From assembly GCA_945906725.1 (NCBI GenBank), contig CAMDRI010000030.1:1-40767 (forward strand): 40,767 nt of DNA. The letters are read 5' to 3'. Origin of the DNA: Candidatus Kuenenia stuttgartensis (GTDB taxonomy: Bacteria; Planctomycetota; Planctomycetia; Planctomycetales; Planctomycetaceae). This document shows, in pieces, positions 6,826 through 15,600 of the stretch; positions within the stretch are counted from its first letter, which is position 1, and each line of letters begins with the position of its first letter. A program made the position numbers and the translations under genes. The notes beneath the pieces are model-generated. The model was not told where the DNA came from. It did not search any database and saw only the letters and a list, made by a program, of their open reading frames with translations.

Positions 6826-8738
6826 CGCACACCTCCGGGGGTCGCGCGAGAGCGGGATGTCTCTCGCGACGGCTTCACCGCATCAGGGTCGACGTCCAAA
6901 AACTCGGCACTCGAAACAAGGCCAAGGTCGAACAACCCGGAATTCAATCGCTGATGCACCTGCTCGCCACCGGGGACGATTTCGTATTTGATCGTGGGTA
7001 CCCAGTGATACCCCTCGGACGGGCTTGGCCAATCGGACTGCACGCGATCCATCGCAATCAACGTACGGTCAATTAAGCTTTCGGTGCGTACTCTGGCATC
7101 AATTGAGATCTCGTAATTGCCGCCGATCACGACGCGATTCGAGCGAATGCGAATCGTGATCGCCTTCTCAAGCCCGATACCGGCGCGCGGCATCAGGTAA
7201 CGCCGCTTCAACTTCGTGAGATTGTTTCCGTTTGAAGAATTGCCGGCTGCGCGCGGGTCGATGTTCGATTGCGTGGACGCGCCGGATGTCCCATTCGGTT
7301 TGCCAGTCTGCGGAGCACGTTCAGAGGATTGCGTCCGAGTAGTCGGCCGGCGTTCTCCACGAGCCATCGGGAACGGCTTCGTGTCGTCGTTCTCGTATCG
7401 CCGGGCCGTCGGCAACGGCTCCTCGAGCGGCAATTCGTCAAACCGTGATCGTCCCGTCGGCGTGGTACCTGGACGAGCAGCGGGAGGCAATCCTCCGCTT
7501 TGTGATGTGCCGCGCGACGTATTCCTACTAGGCGATTCCGATTCGCGACCGTACGGGACCGGGCTGCCGGGGCGATCCGAGCCACTTTCTGCTGGCCGCG
7601 GTGCGGATCTCGGACGTTCGAAGGCGTTCGTTGGCTCAGAAATCACTCCCGGGACGAAAGTCCGCGCGGCCGGTTCCAACTGAAGCTGATCACGCTGCGA
7701 ATCGCGGTTGCGAGCAAGCTCATTCAGAATCTTCTCTCGTTCCGACAGAACCTGACTGACCGCCGTTTCGCAGATTCGTTTGGCCTCTGGATCGGGATTC
7801 GACGAGTCGATTTCCATTTCGTCGGAAATGAGTTCGTAGCCGTGCGGCACCTTGAGCTGCGAGAGAAGCCCCTTCGCAATGTGAAATGCCACGGCACCGC
7901 TCGGCCGGACGAGCAGCAGCACATACGGTTCGCGCTCCTTGCTGTTGAAGGCGGCCAGATCGTTCTCGAAGGAGTCGATGCCTTCCGCGAAAGAGTTGCT
8001 CGCATCGTGAACCCGATCGTAGGCTTTCCAGTAGTGGATCAGCTCACGCGACGCGATCAGCAGCGGATTGAATCCAGACGTGAATCCGTTGAGGTCCGCC
8101 GGTGTCAGCCGCACGTCCTCGGGCAGAAACCGAATGTAGTCCTGCGTGCATTCAATGAGGACCGGCCGCTTGGTTGTGCCCGTGCGGCCGTCGAACGGCA
8201 GAAATGCGAACTTGCTCTTCGTAGTTCTTTGCCGCTCGATAGCTTTTGACAGTCGCTGGTCGGCATCGGCTAGGCCACTTTGCAGCGAGTCAATCTCTGC
8301 CTGCAACCGCGCACGCTCGGCGTTGGTCTGCTCCTGCCGTTCGCGAACATTGTCGATTCGTTCCGCTGCCGAAGCGACTTTGACCTTCGTCCGCATCATC
8401 GCCGAGTGAGCGGCGTCCGCACGGTTCTCCAACTGCGACAGTTGTTCGCGCAAGGCATTTCGTTCGATGGTCAGTTGCTCGACTTGTGTTTGCCATTCGA
8501 GTGTCGGATCGACTTCCGGTTCCGGCTCTGGTTTGGCCGCGAGGATGATTGGCGTCGGCTCGGAGACCGGAGTCTCGACCGGCACGACCGTCTGCTTAGC
8601 CTTCTCGATTACCGCTGCTCGAATTCGCTTCGTGGTCACGATCAGCAACAAGATCAGCGATCCCATCGTGCAGACCAGCACGGCGAGAAACGGGAAGAGC
8701 GAAACGCCCGCAGAAGTATTTGTTGGTCGTCGCGACAT
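6822..8738 (-). CDS. Single-span coiled-coil protein, ExbD/MotB-like partner 2
   Basis: The 638-residue product has one membrane span at about 14-36 (SLFPFLAVLVCTMGS), with no acidic residue in or next to it. A coiled coil runs from about 83 to 175. A folded domain follows (about 176-335) with PVLIECTQDYIRFLPED and EPYVLLLVRPSGAVAF. Residues 350-500 are a Pro/Ser/Arg/Gly-rich linker, and residues 505-625 form a second domain I do not recognise. The first domain resembles the C-terminal domain of the neighbour at 5770 in order of motifs (an E-x-C/F segment, then a VRP/VYP strand ending in F), so the two may be distant paralogues. It overlaps that gene by four bases and starts 100 bases after the channel gene stop. 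Confidence 0.75.
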   Translation of the reverse strand: MSRRPTNTSAGVSLFPFLAVLVCTMGSLILLLIVTTKRIRAAVIEKAKQTVVPVETPVSEPTPIILAAKPEPEPEVDPTLEWQTQVEQLTIERNALREQLSQLENRADAAHSAMMRTKVKVASAAERIDNVRERQEQTNAERARLQAEIDSLQSGLADADQRLSKAIERQRTTKSKFAFLPFDGRTGTTKRPVLIECTQDYIRFLPEDVRLTPADLNGFTSGFNPLLIASRELIHYWKAYDRVHDASNSFAEGIDSFENDLAAFNSKEREPYVLLLVRPSGAVAFHIAKGLLSQLKVPHGYELISDEMEIDSSNPDPEAKRICETAVSQVLSEREKILNELARNRDSQRDQLQLEPAARTFVPGVISEPTNAFERPRSAPRPAESGSDRPGSPVPYGRESESPSRNTSRGTSQSGGLPPAARPGTTPTGRSRFDELPLEEPLPTARRYENDDTKPFPMARGERRPTTRTQSSERAPQTGKPNGTSGASTQSNIDPRAAGNSSNGNNLTKLKRRYLMPRAGIGLEKAITIRIRSNRVVIGGNYEISIDARVRTESLIDRTLIAMDRVQSDWPSPSEGYHWVPTIKYEIVPGGEQVHQRLNSGLFDLGLVSSAEFLDVDPDAVKPSRETSRSRATPGGVR

Positions 8739-8745
8739 GGATTTT

Positions 8746-8777
8746 AGGGTCAGGGGTCAGGGGTTAGAGGTCAGGGA
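8746..8777. repeat. GGGTCAG short tandem repeat
   Basis: Degenerate copies of GGGGTCA/GGTCAGG run from 8746 to 8777 between two genes of the operon. A partly complementary CCCTGATCTCCGACC lies at 8810-8824, so the spacer could fold weakly. Confidence 0.6.
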
Positions 8778-8838
8778 AGAGTTCGCATCGAATTCAAATG
8801 AGCCGCGAACCCTGATCTCCGACCAATGACTACTACTT

Positions 8839-10158
8839 TCACGCCGCTCGCGACTGAACTCGGTTGGTCAGCAGGTGCACCGCCGCATTGAGCGAGTGCA
8901 GCGTGTCCTCGAACGTCGCCGATTGCCGAACCGCTTGTAGGTTGGCGTTGAGAACGTCTTGCGATCGTTGCAGGCCCGCATCTTGATCAACCAATCGCAG
9001 CAGGAGATGGCCTTGTGATTGCAATTCTGCGGTCAACGATTGAGTCGCGACTAGCATCGCATGCAGTCCCTCGCGGGATGTTTGCGCCGCTTGATGGATT
9101 CCAGAGGCAAGTTGTTGCACATCGCCCAACAACACCGTGCGAGCCTCGGCAAGCTGTTGATCATGCTGAGTGAGTGATTGCGTCAAAGCCGATTGCAGCC
9201 CCTGCTCAAGTTGCGTCTGCTGCTGATCGAGAGTGGTCGCCCAGCGCTGCCGGAGCGCATCTAGCGATTCTTGCCAGGCCGACGTTTGCGAATTGATGAG
9301 CGTCTCGGTCTTGCGGAGCAGTTGGTCGGCGGCTTCCGCTTCGGCCGCAAGCAACTGCCTGCCGAATTGCTCGCCGTCGGCGAAGAGGGTCGCGAGCCGT
9401 CGCGTGCCGAATTCTTCGACTTCGGCGAGCAGCGACTGCTCGCGACGTTCGATGAACAACGTCGTGAAGACGATGACCATCGACCAGGCCAGAGATAGCG
9501 CGGTCGTGTCGAATGCCGTGCCTAGTCCCGCGGTGACGCTTTCGAGCGAGGCTTCCATTTGCTCCGGCGTGAGGTGGGAAATTGCATCGGTGATACCGAC
9601 AACTGTCCCCAAAAAGCCGAGGATCGGCACCGCCCAGGTCACGGTCCGCACCAGTGAATAACTCGTATGCAGATCGCCGGCTGCCAGTTCACCGAGATAC
9701 CGCAAATGCTCTTCCAGTCCGGCTGCCGAACGGCGGCCGACAATGAAGCAGTTCACCTCGCGGATGCGTCGGGCAATGTGCGTCGTGTGCCATTTCTCTG
9801 GTGCTGATTCTGCGTTTTTTTCCACCTTCTTCGCGGCGGCGACGACATCGTGCAACGGCATCGCTTCTGAGCCGGTCCAACCGCTCCAGCGAACGGCGCG
9901 GACTTCGGACGCCAGTCGGATCGCCTTCTTCGCGAGAATCGCAAGAGCGATGAACGACAGGCCGGTCGTGACGTATTCGATCCAGTGACCAGTGACGTAC
10001 CGAGTGATCTCGGTCTTCCAAATGGGCGTGTGCGGAATCAAAAAATAGAAAAATGCAGTTGCCATGCCGCCCCAAATGATGGGCGACGATTGCAGCTTGC
10101 TCCACACACCGACCTCAGCGTCGTCCTGCCAAGACGACGCGGCTGTTGTTTGCGTCAT
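8839..10158 (-). CDS. MotA/TolQ/ExbB-type proton channel with long coiled-coil tail
   Basis: The 439-residue protein has four likely membrane spans near 28-42, 62-80, 170-190 and 210-235. The family signature is clear: PILGFLGTVVGI at 178-189, followed by GLGTAFDTTALSLAW at 211-225. The family forms pentameric ion channels around a dimer of ExbD/TolR/MotB-type subunits. Typical ExbB or TolQ is 220-240 residues long. Here about 200 more residues (240-435) form an Ala/Gln/Glu-rich coiled coil, as in the tail-bearing ZorA-like branch. It is the first gene of a three-gene minus-strand operon whose other two members are single-span coiled-coil proteins. The start ATG follows CAAGGGGGGATC, a strong ribosome site. 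What the motor drives is unknown. Confidence 0.85.
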   Translation of the reverse strand: MTQTTAASSWQDDAEVGVWSKLQSSPIIWGGMATAFFYFLIPHTPIWKTEITRYVTGHWIEYVTTGLSFIALAILAKKAIRLASEVRAVRWSGWTGSEAMPLHDVVAAAKKVEKNAESAPEKWHTTHIARRIREVNCFIVGRRSAAGLEEHLRYLGELAAGDLHTSYSLVRTVTWAVPILGFLGTVVGITDAISHLTPEQMEASLESVTAGLGTAFDTTALSLAWSMVIVFTTLFIERREQSLLAEVEEFGTRRLATLFADGEQFGRQLLAAEAEAADQLLRKTETLINSQTSAWQESLDALRQRWATTLDQQQTQLEQGLQSALTQSLTQHDQQLAEARTVLLGDVQQLASGIHQAAQTSREGLHAMLVATQSLTAELQSQGHLLLRLVDQDAGLQRSQDVLNANLQAVRQSATFEDTLHSLNAAVHLLTNRVQSRAA

Positions 10159-10174
10159 GATCCCCCCTTGAATC

Positions 10175-10258
10175 GCTCGTAGTGGCCGGATTCATCCAGC
10201 CAGCAACAACCGGCGGCAAGATCCGCCGGTCGACCGCGCGAATGCGATCACTACAAGC
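10175..10258. repeat. Palindromic element with inner hairpin upstream of the motor operon
   Basis: Outer arms 10175-10194 and 10239-10258 pair at about 15 of 20 positions (GCTTGTAGTG-type ends). Inside, ACCGGCGG (10209-10216) and CCGCCGGT (10223-10230) form a perfect 8-bp stem. It lies just ahead of the divergent channel gene at 10158. Confidence 0.6.
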
Positions 10259-10346
10259 CACACGACCCATAACATCGGCGCAGATTCGCAGACGGTTGAA
10301 TTCAATCCGCAGCTTGCTCGGAAGTCAGGTTGCTCCGACTGGATCT

Positions 10347-10454
10347 GCTACCGCTTTGGTGAGTTGGGAACTCCACGCGGACGCTGGCAACAGCGAGACA
10401 CCGGGGATATCGTCACGCCGCTCGGTTCGTCGGTCAGCCTCGAAAAGGCTGGCC
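10347..10454. repeat. Remnant of palindromic-element tail plus small hairpin
   Basis: GCTACCGCTTTGGTGAG at 10347-10363, followed by AACTCC, matches the tail of unit A at 3085-3113. A separate hairpin, GGTCAGCCT (10432-10440) and AGGCTGGCC (10446-10454), has eight of nine pairs. I see no gene in 10159-10702. Confidence 0.45.
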
Positions 10455-10536
10455 ATTTCGTTGATGGACGATCTGTTCGCCATTGTCACGTCGCTCGATA
10501 GGGCGAATGGCAGGAGAAAACATACCCGTCAATACA

Positions 10537-10605
10537 AGCCCGACGCGCGAGCGAGTGCATTCATTCGGAGCGTTGTGTGGAATGCACTCGCTCGCGTGTC
10601 GGGCT
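10537..10605. repeat. Palindromic repeat element, unit C
   Basis: Arms 10537-10561 and 10581-10605 pair at 24 of 25 positions (AGCCCGAC(G/A)CGCGAGCGAG core) around a 19-base loop. The core is the same family as units A and B. It lies about 100 bases before the transporter start. Confidence 0.9.
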
Positions 10606-10702
10606 CGTAGTGGTACGTTTCCATCTGCCGTTGGCCTAAGAGCGCGTTTTCGCAAAGATAAACGAGCCTCGGAAAAATCGAGGACGAAAGGGACGACTCC
10701 AT

Positions 10703-12532
10703 ATGTCTGATCAAGGTCACTCGTCGAGTTCCGCAACCTTTGAAGCTCCTCATCCCGGTTCCAAGCACATGCCGCGGTGGACGACAGGCGAATTGACTGA
10801 CGCGCCCCGCTTCAGTCGGCAAACCCTGCTGTTGATGATCGGTCCGGGACTCGTCATGGGAGCGTCGGCAATCGGCGGCGGCGAGTGGCTGGCCGGGCCG
10901 GCCGTGACCGCGAAATTCGGGGCCGCCCTGCTATGGGTCGCGACCGTCAGCATCCTTATTCAAGTGCTCTACAACATCGAGATCAGCCGCTACACGCTCT
11001 ACACAGGTGAGCCGATCTTTACCGGTAAGGTTCGCATTCCTCCGCATCCGATGTTCTGGCTGATTCTGTATCTGCTGCTCGATTGGGGCGCGATCTTTCC
11101 ATATCTGGTGGTCGGCGCGGCGGTCACCCTCGAGAAGATGTTCATCGGCGACAACTTCGATCCAGAGACGACGCATTGGTGGATACACAAACTGATCTCG
11201 ACTGGCATCTTCATCTTGTGCGTTGTTCCGCTGCTGGTGGGAGGCAAAGTCTTCAACTCGCTGAAGGTCATTATGTCGGCAAAGTTGATCATCGTGATCG
11301 GCTTCTTGCTGTTTGTTTCAGCGGTGTATTCGCGACCGGCGCATTGGTTCGAGATTGCGTCCGGGCTGTTCAAGGTGGGGACCGTTCCGATCGTCCAAGG
11401 TGAGGACCGCAACGAAAATGGAATTTTCGATCCTGGCGAGGACTTCGACAGTGATGGCCATCTGGATGTCGTTGAAGACTCACTGCCAAAGACGGTGGAC
11501 ACCGACGGCGATGGCCAGCCCGACACTTGGGAAAAAGACGTAAACGGAAAGCTGATCACGTTCGTCGACCAAGACGGCGATGGCAAAAAAGATGGAGCAA
11601 ACATCGACAATTTCGTCATTTCGTTTCTCACCGAGGGCCGTTGGCCGAAGGTGGATTGGTCGTTGATTGGGTTCATTGCCGGGCTGGCGGCGATCGCTGG
11701 CAACGGCGGATTGACCAACACTCCGATCAGCAATTTCACTCGCGATCAGGGCTGGGGCATGGGACATCACGTCGGTGCAATTCCCAGCATCGTGGGAGGT
11801 CACGGCATTGAATTGTCGCACGTCGGTTGCGTGTTTCAGGTGACGGAAGAATCGCTGCCGCGCTGGAAACGGTGGTATCGGCATGTGGCCCGCGATCAGA
11901 TTTGCGTGTGGCTGGTGGCCTGTCTGATCGGTGTGTCGCTGCCGAGCATTCTGTCGGTCGGCTTCATGCCGCGCGGCACTGAAGTTCCAGACGCAGTGGT
12001 CGCCGCAATGACCTCGGAAGGAGTCGCGAAGACAGTCGCCAATCCGAACTCCGGCACACTGGCCGGTCTCCCCGCGTTCTCGTGGCTGACAGGACCAGGC
12101 ATAGCGTCGAAGCTGCGGATCGCAACATTGTTCTGCGGATTCCTGGTCTTGATGACCAGCATGATCTCGACAATCGATGGCTTTGTGCGCCGTTGGGTCG
12201 ATGTCTGCTGGACCGCAATTCCGCGCTTGCGAGAACTCGACACGAAGGTCATAAAGTACGTCTACTTCTTCGTGCTGGTCGGCTATGCGACTTGCTGTCT
12301 GTCGATCATCTGGCTGGCCGGCAACAAACCGAGCATGGTCTTTAAGCTGGCGACAACCGGCTACAACTTCGCGTTCGCATTCAGTTGCTGGCACACAATT
12401 GTCATCAACTCCACGTTGCTGCCGCCTGAACTGCGTCCGAGCATTAAGATTCGAGTGCTCATGGCGATTGGCGGCGTGTTCTTTTCCTTCTTGGGCGTGA
12501 TGGGAGTCCTAAAGTTCGCCGGGCTTGTGTGA
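10703..12532 (+). CDS. Nramp-like transporter with acidic calcium-type loop insertion
   Basis: The 609-residue protein has about eleven membrane spans and a GPGLVMGASAIGGGE segment at 47-61, which fits the first helix of the Nramp fold. Canonical Nramp proteins have DPGN there; here it is replaced by GGGE, and the MPH motif of helix 6 is not seen (AGNGGLTNTPISNF at 332-345 instead), so the metal substrate of true Nramp proteins cannot be assumed. Between spans, at about 234-300, lies an inserted acidic segment: D235-N237-N239-G240-D243-E246 in EF-hand spacing, then D249-D251-D255, D266-D268-D270-D274 and D289-D291-D293-D297, like dockerin or thrombospondin type 3 calcium loops. The family is usually about 400-530 residues long. 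GGGACGAC precedes the ATG. It stands alone, divergent from the motor operon. Confidence 0.8.
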   Translation: MSDQGHSSSSATFEAPHPGSKHMPRWTTGELTDAPRFSRQTLLLMIGPGLVMGASAIGGGEWLAGPAVTAKFGAALLWVATVSILIQVLYNIEISRYTLYTGEPIFTGKVRIPPHPMFWLILYLLLDWGAIFPYLVVGAAVTLEKMFIGDNFDPETTHWWIHKLISTGIFILCVVPLLVGGKVFNSLKVIMSAKLIIVIGFLLFVSAVYSRPAHWFEIASGLFKVGTVPIVQGEDRNENGIFDPGEDFDSDGHLDVVEDSLPKTVDTDGDGQPDTWEKDVNGKLITFVDQDGDGKKDGANIDNFVISFLTEGRWPKVDWSLIGFIAGLAAIAGNGGLTNTPISNFTRDQGWGMGHHVGAIPSIVGGHGIELSHVGCVFQVTEESLPRWKRWYRHVARDQICVWLVACLIGVSLPSILSVGFMPRGTEVPDAVVAAMTSEGVAKTVANPNSGTLAGLPAFSWLTGPGIASKLRIATLFCGFLVLMTSMISTIDGFVRRWVDVCWTAIPRLRELDTKVIKYVYFFVLVGYATCCLSIIWLAGNKPSMVFKLATTGYNFAFAFSCWHTIVINSTLLPPELRPSIKIRVLMAIGGVFFSFLGVMGVLKFAGLV

Positions 12533-12650
12533 TCCTCGGAATGCGGTATCTCAGCACGGCAAAGCAGTCGCCGTTCCTTCCCAACCGTTCGACCGGTCGC
12601 GAAACTGCTACCCGAAAGAACTTCTGAGCCTGCCGGGAATCGCATCGTTT

Positions 12651-15600
12651 ATGTCGGGAAACCAGCCAACCGGAGATGCCGCCAAGATAACTCCGCCTGA
12701 TTCGGAGAGTTTGCCGAATGCTTTCGCACCCAGTGTCCCGAAGGAGATTCCGAATGCCGCGCTGGCGAGCGGATTTCAGGACATTCTCGGCTATCTGAAT
12801 TTTTCTGGCGGTAAGCCGGATGTGAAATTTCAGGATCGCTTGAATCGCTGTCACCCGGAATGGGGGTGGCCGAATCCATGGGATTCATTTGAGGGGGCGC
12901 TGCTGTCGCGGCTGAGTGAACTCGAATTAACGTCGGCAGCGTTCAAGGATTCGGGGCAAGCACGCGCGGTGGTCAACCTCGCGTTTCATGAACTCTGGCC
13001 TGCGTATCGGCGGCATCACGGCGATCTGCTGTTTCATCTCAGCGATGCTGATTTTCAGCAGCCCCTGTTTCTCGCTCGGCTGTTTGAGGCGGTGCTGGCT
13101 CAAGGGTCTCCGTGGGATGAGACCGAGCGGATCGTCAACGGTGCTCTCGACAGTCTCAACGATTTCATTGGATTTCGACCGGTCGCCGTGTTGGAAAACG
13201 ATCGCAAGATGGAACCGTATCCCAAGGAGCGGTTCCGGCCGGTGCCGATTTATTTTCAAGGAGTTGGCCCGGGACGCGGTCCGTATCAGGAGCTCATCAA
13301 GCGGACGATGGAATTGATGCAAGGAGTGCCGGCGAATCTGTTGCAGAACGCTTACTTCGATCTGCGAAATCTGGACGAGATCGCGTGCGACGTGCGTGCT
13401 CACGATCACAACCATCCAGTTTACAAACGGACGAATTACATGTTCGGCGAGTGGGATCCGCACGTCATCGACCTCAAGGGGAATTTCCGACGGTTCATTT
13501 TGCGAAAGATCATTCTCGACTCGCTGCTAAATTGGATGGCCGAGCAGACCGAGCAGTCGCCGGAAGAATCGCTTTTCGACGCGGCCTCGGTGCTGTGCGG
13601 CACGATGCTGATGGCCTCGGCGATTAGCGGAGCGGGACCGGAGACACATGACTCGACGATCACGTTGACCTCGCTGTTGCCGCGCGTGGCTCGGCAGCGC
13701 GATGCGTTTTATGAACGGCTGCTGGACGACGCGAAGGACGAACGAGCCGAACGCCTGAGGGCCGCGGCAAAGAAAACGCAGCAGCCGTTCGGGCATGTGC
13801 GGCAGTCGCTGAATTTGTATCTCGCGAATTACGGAGCGCGGCAGATTCAATACCGACATCTCGCGGGATTGTTCGCGATGCTCGGCCGGCCGCAAGCGGC
13901 GCGCGAGACCGCAGCCGTGATCCCGTCGGTCGCCGCGCGGTTCGCCTGCGAGGTGCATTGGCGGATCACAGCGGCGCATCGGCATCTCAGCTCTGGCCAG
14001 CTTCTGTCGGCTGTGTCGCTGATCGCGGAAATCGAAGACTACTTCAAACGCGGCATCGAGTGCGGAGCGTTCCCCGATCCGTGGAATATCCTCGGATTTC
14101 AGGGGCAATTCCCGTTGTTCTCGTCCCGCGAGGACAGCATCCCGGACCAGCGGCTCGAAGAGTTGCTGTCGATCGTCGAGCAGTACCTTTCGGTCTATTC
14201 GCGGGCATTGGGCGAATCGGCCGCACAAGGCGATCGCGAACTGACGCGGCGACTCTCGGATTGCTTCCGCACGTTTGCCGAGTATTGGGATCAGTTCGCC
14301 AGCGTGACCGTTGAAGACATGCCGCACGTCGCGGGCCGCGAGAGTTGGGAATCGGCCACGCATGTCGCCGACGTCTTGTCCGAATGGCGAGCGGCGGGCG
14401 AAGCGGCGGGGGACGTGAGCTTCTGGCGACGGCACATCGACCGCTTCACGAACGCGAAGTCGTATGCCCTCGTCGTGAAAGCGCTGCTTGAAAAAGAAGA
14501 CTACGTCGCCGCGATGGCGCTGTTGATGCAATGGCTCAGCCAGAACGACGAGGTGGGCATCGAGACCGGATCGTATTCGTTGCCGACTCTGTTGACCGAA
14601 TGGATGACGCAAGTCACCGCCGAGCCGGCGGACGGGTCGCAGCCTGACCGCTGGCCGCTGATTCGACGGTTCTTCGCGTACCTTGAAGTCAACGCGGGTG
14701 AGTTTTGGGAAGTCCCGGTGATCGACGGACTCACCGATGATCTGCCCAAGAAAAAGAAGAAGCCAAAGCCGGAGCAGGATTCGCTGAGCGAAGACCTCGA
14801 CGACTTTGACGACCACGACGGCGGACTGCTCGATCCAGACGACGAGGACGACGACAATCCGTTCCGCAACGCCTACGAAGACGTCTCGTTCGAGGACAGT
14901 GCGGACGACGGCGTTTCCGGGGAACTGATGGATGACGGTGCCTCGAATGGCTCGACCGAAATGGAATATCTCAGCAAGGCGCTCGAGCCGCGGCTGAAGT
15001 TCACGGTGACGTTGGCTCAGGTCTGGCAGATGGCGGTCGCGTGCCTGATGCGCAATCCACCGGCCGGGTTGCAACGCAATCCGAAAGAGGCTCGGCGGCC
15101 GGACTTGGAAGACCCTCAAGCGGTGATCAGCAGTTGGGTCAAACATCTCGGCGAGATGCAGCACGGCCTCCGTAAGTTGATGGACGCGCTCTGGGAGTTT
15201 GAGATCGCGACGCCGTCGGGTGAACATGACTCAAACGTCGAATACGACCTGCAATTGCAGACGAAACTCTACATGGTGCACACAGTGATCGCGGCACAAC
15301 TCGCGTGTCGAAATGGCGAGCGTGGTCTCGGCTGCTTCCTGCCCGGCGGCGACACTCGCAAGAAGTCCAAAGCCGCGAGCGAAGATCTGCACATGACCGC
15401 GCTGTACCGTGCGGTCCTGCGCGGCGATGTTGATGAGGTCAAAACGACTTTGCCCAGCTTGTTGACCACGCTCGCTCGCAAGCCGCTGCTGTATGTGCCG
15501 CTGGATGTTGGTGGACATCCCAAGCAAGTGCTCGCCGCCCGGTTGCTGCAATCGGATATTCGGTTCCTGCTCACGCAACTGCCCCGAATGGGTCTTCTGA

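Noticed and set aside
8839-10158. Identification of the channel gene as ZorA of a Zorya defence system
   Set aside because: The long tail fits, but the partners lack a recognisable OmpA-like ZorB domain and there is no ZorC, ZorD or ZorE in the neighbourhood; a housekeeping motor is equally likely.
13527-15227. 566-codon open frame on the minus strand opposite the giant orphan
   Set aside because: It is antisense to a complete gene and its composition (Arg, Gln, Asp, His rich) is that of a shadow frame.
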